This document shows positions 15,112 to 16,850 of a stretch of DNA of 16,850 bases, piece by piece. The notes under the pieces are model-generated. The model did not search any database. It saw nothing but the letters and a program-made list of their open reading frames with translations, and was not told the DNA's origin. Each line of letters begins with the position of its first letter. Positions within the stretch are counted from its first letter, which is position 1. The stretch lies in NCBI GenBank assembly GCA_002419295.1, contig DIFW01000021.1, positions 1 to 16,850 of the forward strand. The letters run 5' to 3'. Source of the stretch: Patescibacteria group bacterium UBA5738 (GTDB lineage Bacteria; Patescibacteriota; Minisyncoccia; Minisyncoccales; UBA5738). Made by a program: the position numbers and the translations under genes.

Positions 15112-16233
15112 TCATTTCCCGGCAAAGAATTTTCCAACTTCAAAACAAACCACCTCTATGTTGCCTGTGTCCAATTCCGGGTAAATCGGCAGGCTCACAA
15201 CTTCCCGAGAAGCGCGTTCGGCTTCGGGAAAATCTCCGGTTTTGTAATTTAGATATTCCAGCGCAGGTTCCAAATGCATCGGGAAAGGAAAATATATCAT
15301 TGTGGGAATTTTCGCGTTCTTCAAAAATTGCGCCAGTTGATTGCGTTTTGCGGTTCTTATTGTGTATTGATGATAGATGTGGCGATTATTCAGCGCGGCA
15401 AACGGCGCAACAATCTCGCCAACGCCTTCAAATGCCTCGTCATAGCATTTGGCGATTGCCGCGCGCTGGTCATTCCATTGATCAAGATATTTGATCTTAA
15501 CGCTCAAAATGGCGGCCTGAATCGCGTCCAAACGAGAATTGACGCCGATTTCCAGATTTTTGTATTTATTTTCGGGAGACGATCCGTGAACTTTTAACAT
15601 TCTGATTTTTGTCGCGATTTGGTCGTCATTGGCCGTCACCATTCCCCCGTCACCGCACGCTCCCAAGTTTTTAGTAGGGAAAAAAGAAAAACAGCCGCAA
15701 TCGCCAATATTGCCGGCCTTAGCTTCCCTGCCATCAATAATTTGGGTCGCGCCGATGGCTTGCGCGCAATCTTCAATAATTTTCAGATTATGTTTTTGCG
15801 CAATCTTCTTAATTGGCGCCATATCCGCCATTTGCCCGAAAAGATGCACTGGAATTATCGCTTTTGTTTTTTCCGTGATCGCCGCTTCAATTTGATTAGC
15901 GTCAATGTTAAAAGTGGCCGGATCGATATCAATAAAAACCGGCTTGGCGCCAACGGCCGCGATCGCTTCGGCCGTGGCAAAGAAAGTGAATGCCGTGGTA
16001 ATCACTTCGTCTCCCGCGCCAATCCCAAACGCCTTTAGCGACAGATAAAGCGCATCGGTACCGGAATTAAGAGTGACCGCATGCTTTACCCCCAAAAAAT
16101 CAGCGACTTCTTTTTCAAATTTTTCCACTGCCGGACCGCCGATAAAAATCCCCCCTTCTAACACCTCCAAAACCGCCGCGTCAATCTCGGATTTTAGATT
16201 ATGATATTGCATTTTTAGATCAAAAAACTCCAT
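15112..16233 (-). CDS. DegT/DnrJ/EryC1/StrS aminotransferase (PLP-dependent nucleotide-sugar aminotransferase)
   Basis: This 373-residue protein is full length for the family. NSGTDALYLSLKAFGIGAGD (56-75) is the cofactor phosphate loop region. IIEDCAQAIGA (152-162) contains D155, which binds the PLP ring nitrogen. FSFFPTKNLGACGDGGM (182-198) holds the Schiff-base lysine K188. The lysine is present, so this is an aminotransferase and not one of the lysine-lacking dehydratases of the fold. Ending features such as RHIYHQYTIRT (284-294) place it near the WbpE/WlbC, FdtB and QdtB enzymes, which aminate a keto nucleotide sugar at C3. C4 transfer is possible. The acyltransferase nine bases upstream would then acylate the new amine. 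The matching ketone-forming enzyme is not adjacent in this window. It ends in TGA, and the next gene starts 60 bases later. Confidence 0.94.
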   Translation of the reverse strand: MEFFDLKMQYHNLKSEIDAAVLEVLEGGIFIGGPAVEKFEKEVADFLGVKHAVTLNSGTDALYLSLKAFGIGAGDEVITTAFTFFATAEAIAAVGAKPVFIDIDPATFNIDANQIEAAITEKTKAIIPVHLFGQMADMAPIKKIAQKHNLKIIEDCAQAIGATQIIDGREAKAGNIGDCGCFSFFPTKNLGACGDGGMVTANDDQIATKIRMLKVHGSSPENKYKNLEIGVNSRLDAIQAAILSVKIKYLDQWNDQRAAIAKCYDEAFEGVGEIVAPFAALNNRHIYHQYTIRTAKRNQLAQFLKNAKIPTMIYFPFPMHLEPALEYLNYKTGDFPEAERASREVVSLPIYPELDTGNIEVVCFEVGKFFAGK

Positions 16234-16242
16234 ATTCGAAAT

Positions 16243-16850
16243 TTAAATCAATTCATTTTCGGCAACATCTTTTACGACGCGCGCCGGTACTCCCATGACT
16301 ATTTTCTTATCGGGAACGTCCCGCGTTACCACTGAACCCGCGGCAACAATTGCATTTTCTCCAATCACCACCCCGGGCAATAAAGTGGCATTTGATCCGA
16401 TTCTCGAGCCCCTCTTGGCACAAAATCCTTTTTGGGTATCGGCAAATTTCCGCCCCATTGAGTTATCGTTTGCCGTGCTCACTTCATCGCCGAAAAATAC
16501 CCAGTCTTCCACTACCGAATCCCCTGTAATGTGGGACCCGGTTTGAATTTTCACATTGTTGCCTATTCTGGTAAAATATTCAATCATCACCAATCTTCCA
16601 ATAATAACATTATTTCCGATTACATTATTTTCCCTGATTGACGCCAAGTCTCCGATTAAAATATCTTTTCCCATTGTCACTCCGGCATAAACAATAGCAT
16701 TCACTCCAATGACACAATTATCACCGATAACCAATGGACCACATTCTTTGACTTTCCTTTTTGAAAATGAACCGGAGCGCGCCGCGCGACCCAGAACCGC
16801 CCCATCATCAATGTAAGCATTTTTACCGATTTTAGTATCTTTGTGGATTA
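16243..16850 (-). CDS. Left-handed beta-helix (hexapeptide) acyltransferase, 5' end beyond right edge
   Basis: The frame is open to the right edge, so 201 C-terminal residues are visible. A TTG at 16732-16734 is an internal Leu codon, not the start: codons upstream of it continue the hexapeptide pattern (IGKNAYIDDGAVLG). Repeats of the [LIV]-G-x4 type run through the protein: VIGDNCVIGVNAIVYAG, ILIGDLASIRENNVIG, IIGRLV, RIGNNVKIQTGSHITG. An external loop with STANDNSMGR interrupts the coils, and the end, VVTRDVPDKKIVMGVPARVV, is the classic last turn of sugar N- and O-acetyltransferases. H in GSHITG could be catalytic. Given the aminotransferase nine bases downstream, it most likely acetylates an amino sugar nucleotide using acetyl-CoA. 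Serine-acetyltransferase-like or O-acetyltransferase activity on another sugar is possible. Confidence 0.9.
   Translation of the reverse strand, partial: IHKDTKIGKNAYIDDGAVLGRAARSGSFSKRKVKECGPLVIGDNCVIGVNAIVYAGVTMGKDILIGDLASIRENNVIGNNVIIGRLVMIEYFTRIGNNVKIQTGSHITGDSVVEDWVFFGDEVSTANDNSMGRKFADTQKGFCAKRGSRIGSNATLLPGVVIGENAIVAAGSVVTRDVPDKKIVMGVPARVVKDVAENELI

Noticed and set aside
16243..16734. A TTG-initiated 163-residue version of the acyltransferase
   Set aside because: Codons upstream of the TTG keep the hexapeptide-repeat pattern without a stop to the window edge, so the true start is outside the window.

Overview
The window is one uninterrupted, unidirectional polysaccharide-biosynthesis locus. 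All 14 genes I can support lie on the minus strand, so transcription runs from the right edge to the left edge. Genes are separated by gaps of 0 to about 100 bases or overlap by a few bases. The gene at each edge is cut by the window (acyltransferase at the right, methyltransferase at the left), so the cluster continues both ways. I see no tRNA, rRNA, CRISPR array, transposase or integrase.

In order of transcription: a left-handed beta-helix acyltransferase (partial); a DegT/DnrJ/EryC1/StrS aminotransferase; an SGNH-like O-acyltransferase partner and an MBOAT O-acyltransferase, which overlap; a non-hydrolysing UDP-GlcNAc 2-epimerase of the shorter, WbpI-like type; a Wzx flippase; a UDP-glucose 4-epimerase-like SDR; a Wzy-like polymerase; three GT4-fold glycosyltransferases; two further extended SDRs; a second UDP-GlcNAc 2-epimerase of the classical WecB type; and a class I SAM methyltransferase (partial).

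The genes fit a Wzx/Wzy-dependent O-antigen, capsule or exopolysaccharide pathway. The aminotransferase, epimerases and SDRs would make nucleotide sugars, probably including an N-acylated amino sugar and ManNAc-type sugars. The three glycosyltransferases would extend a lipid-linked repeat unit, Wzx would flip it and Wzy would polymerise it. The MBOAT/SGNH pair would add O-acyl groups, and the methyltransferase may methylate a sugar. No priming phosphoglycosyltransferase, chain-length regulator (Wzz) or outer-membrane exporter is visible here.

Organism: a bacterium using the standard code (TGA, TAA and TAG all end genes). G+C is a little under half by eye, with many A/T homopolymer runs and few clear Shine-Dalgarno sites. 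This would suit several uncultured candidate phyla as well as ordinary bacteria, and I cannot name a taxon. The content is mostly recognisable sugar-locus machinery. I did not find a clearly new system. The points most worth a second look are a perfect intergenic hairpin at 5281-5306, two different 2-epimerase subfamilies in one cluster, the MBOAT/SGNH module, and a glycosyltransferase with an altered EX7E motif.
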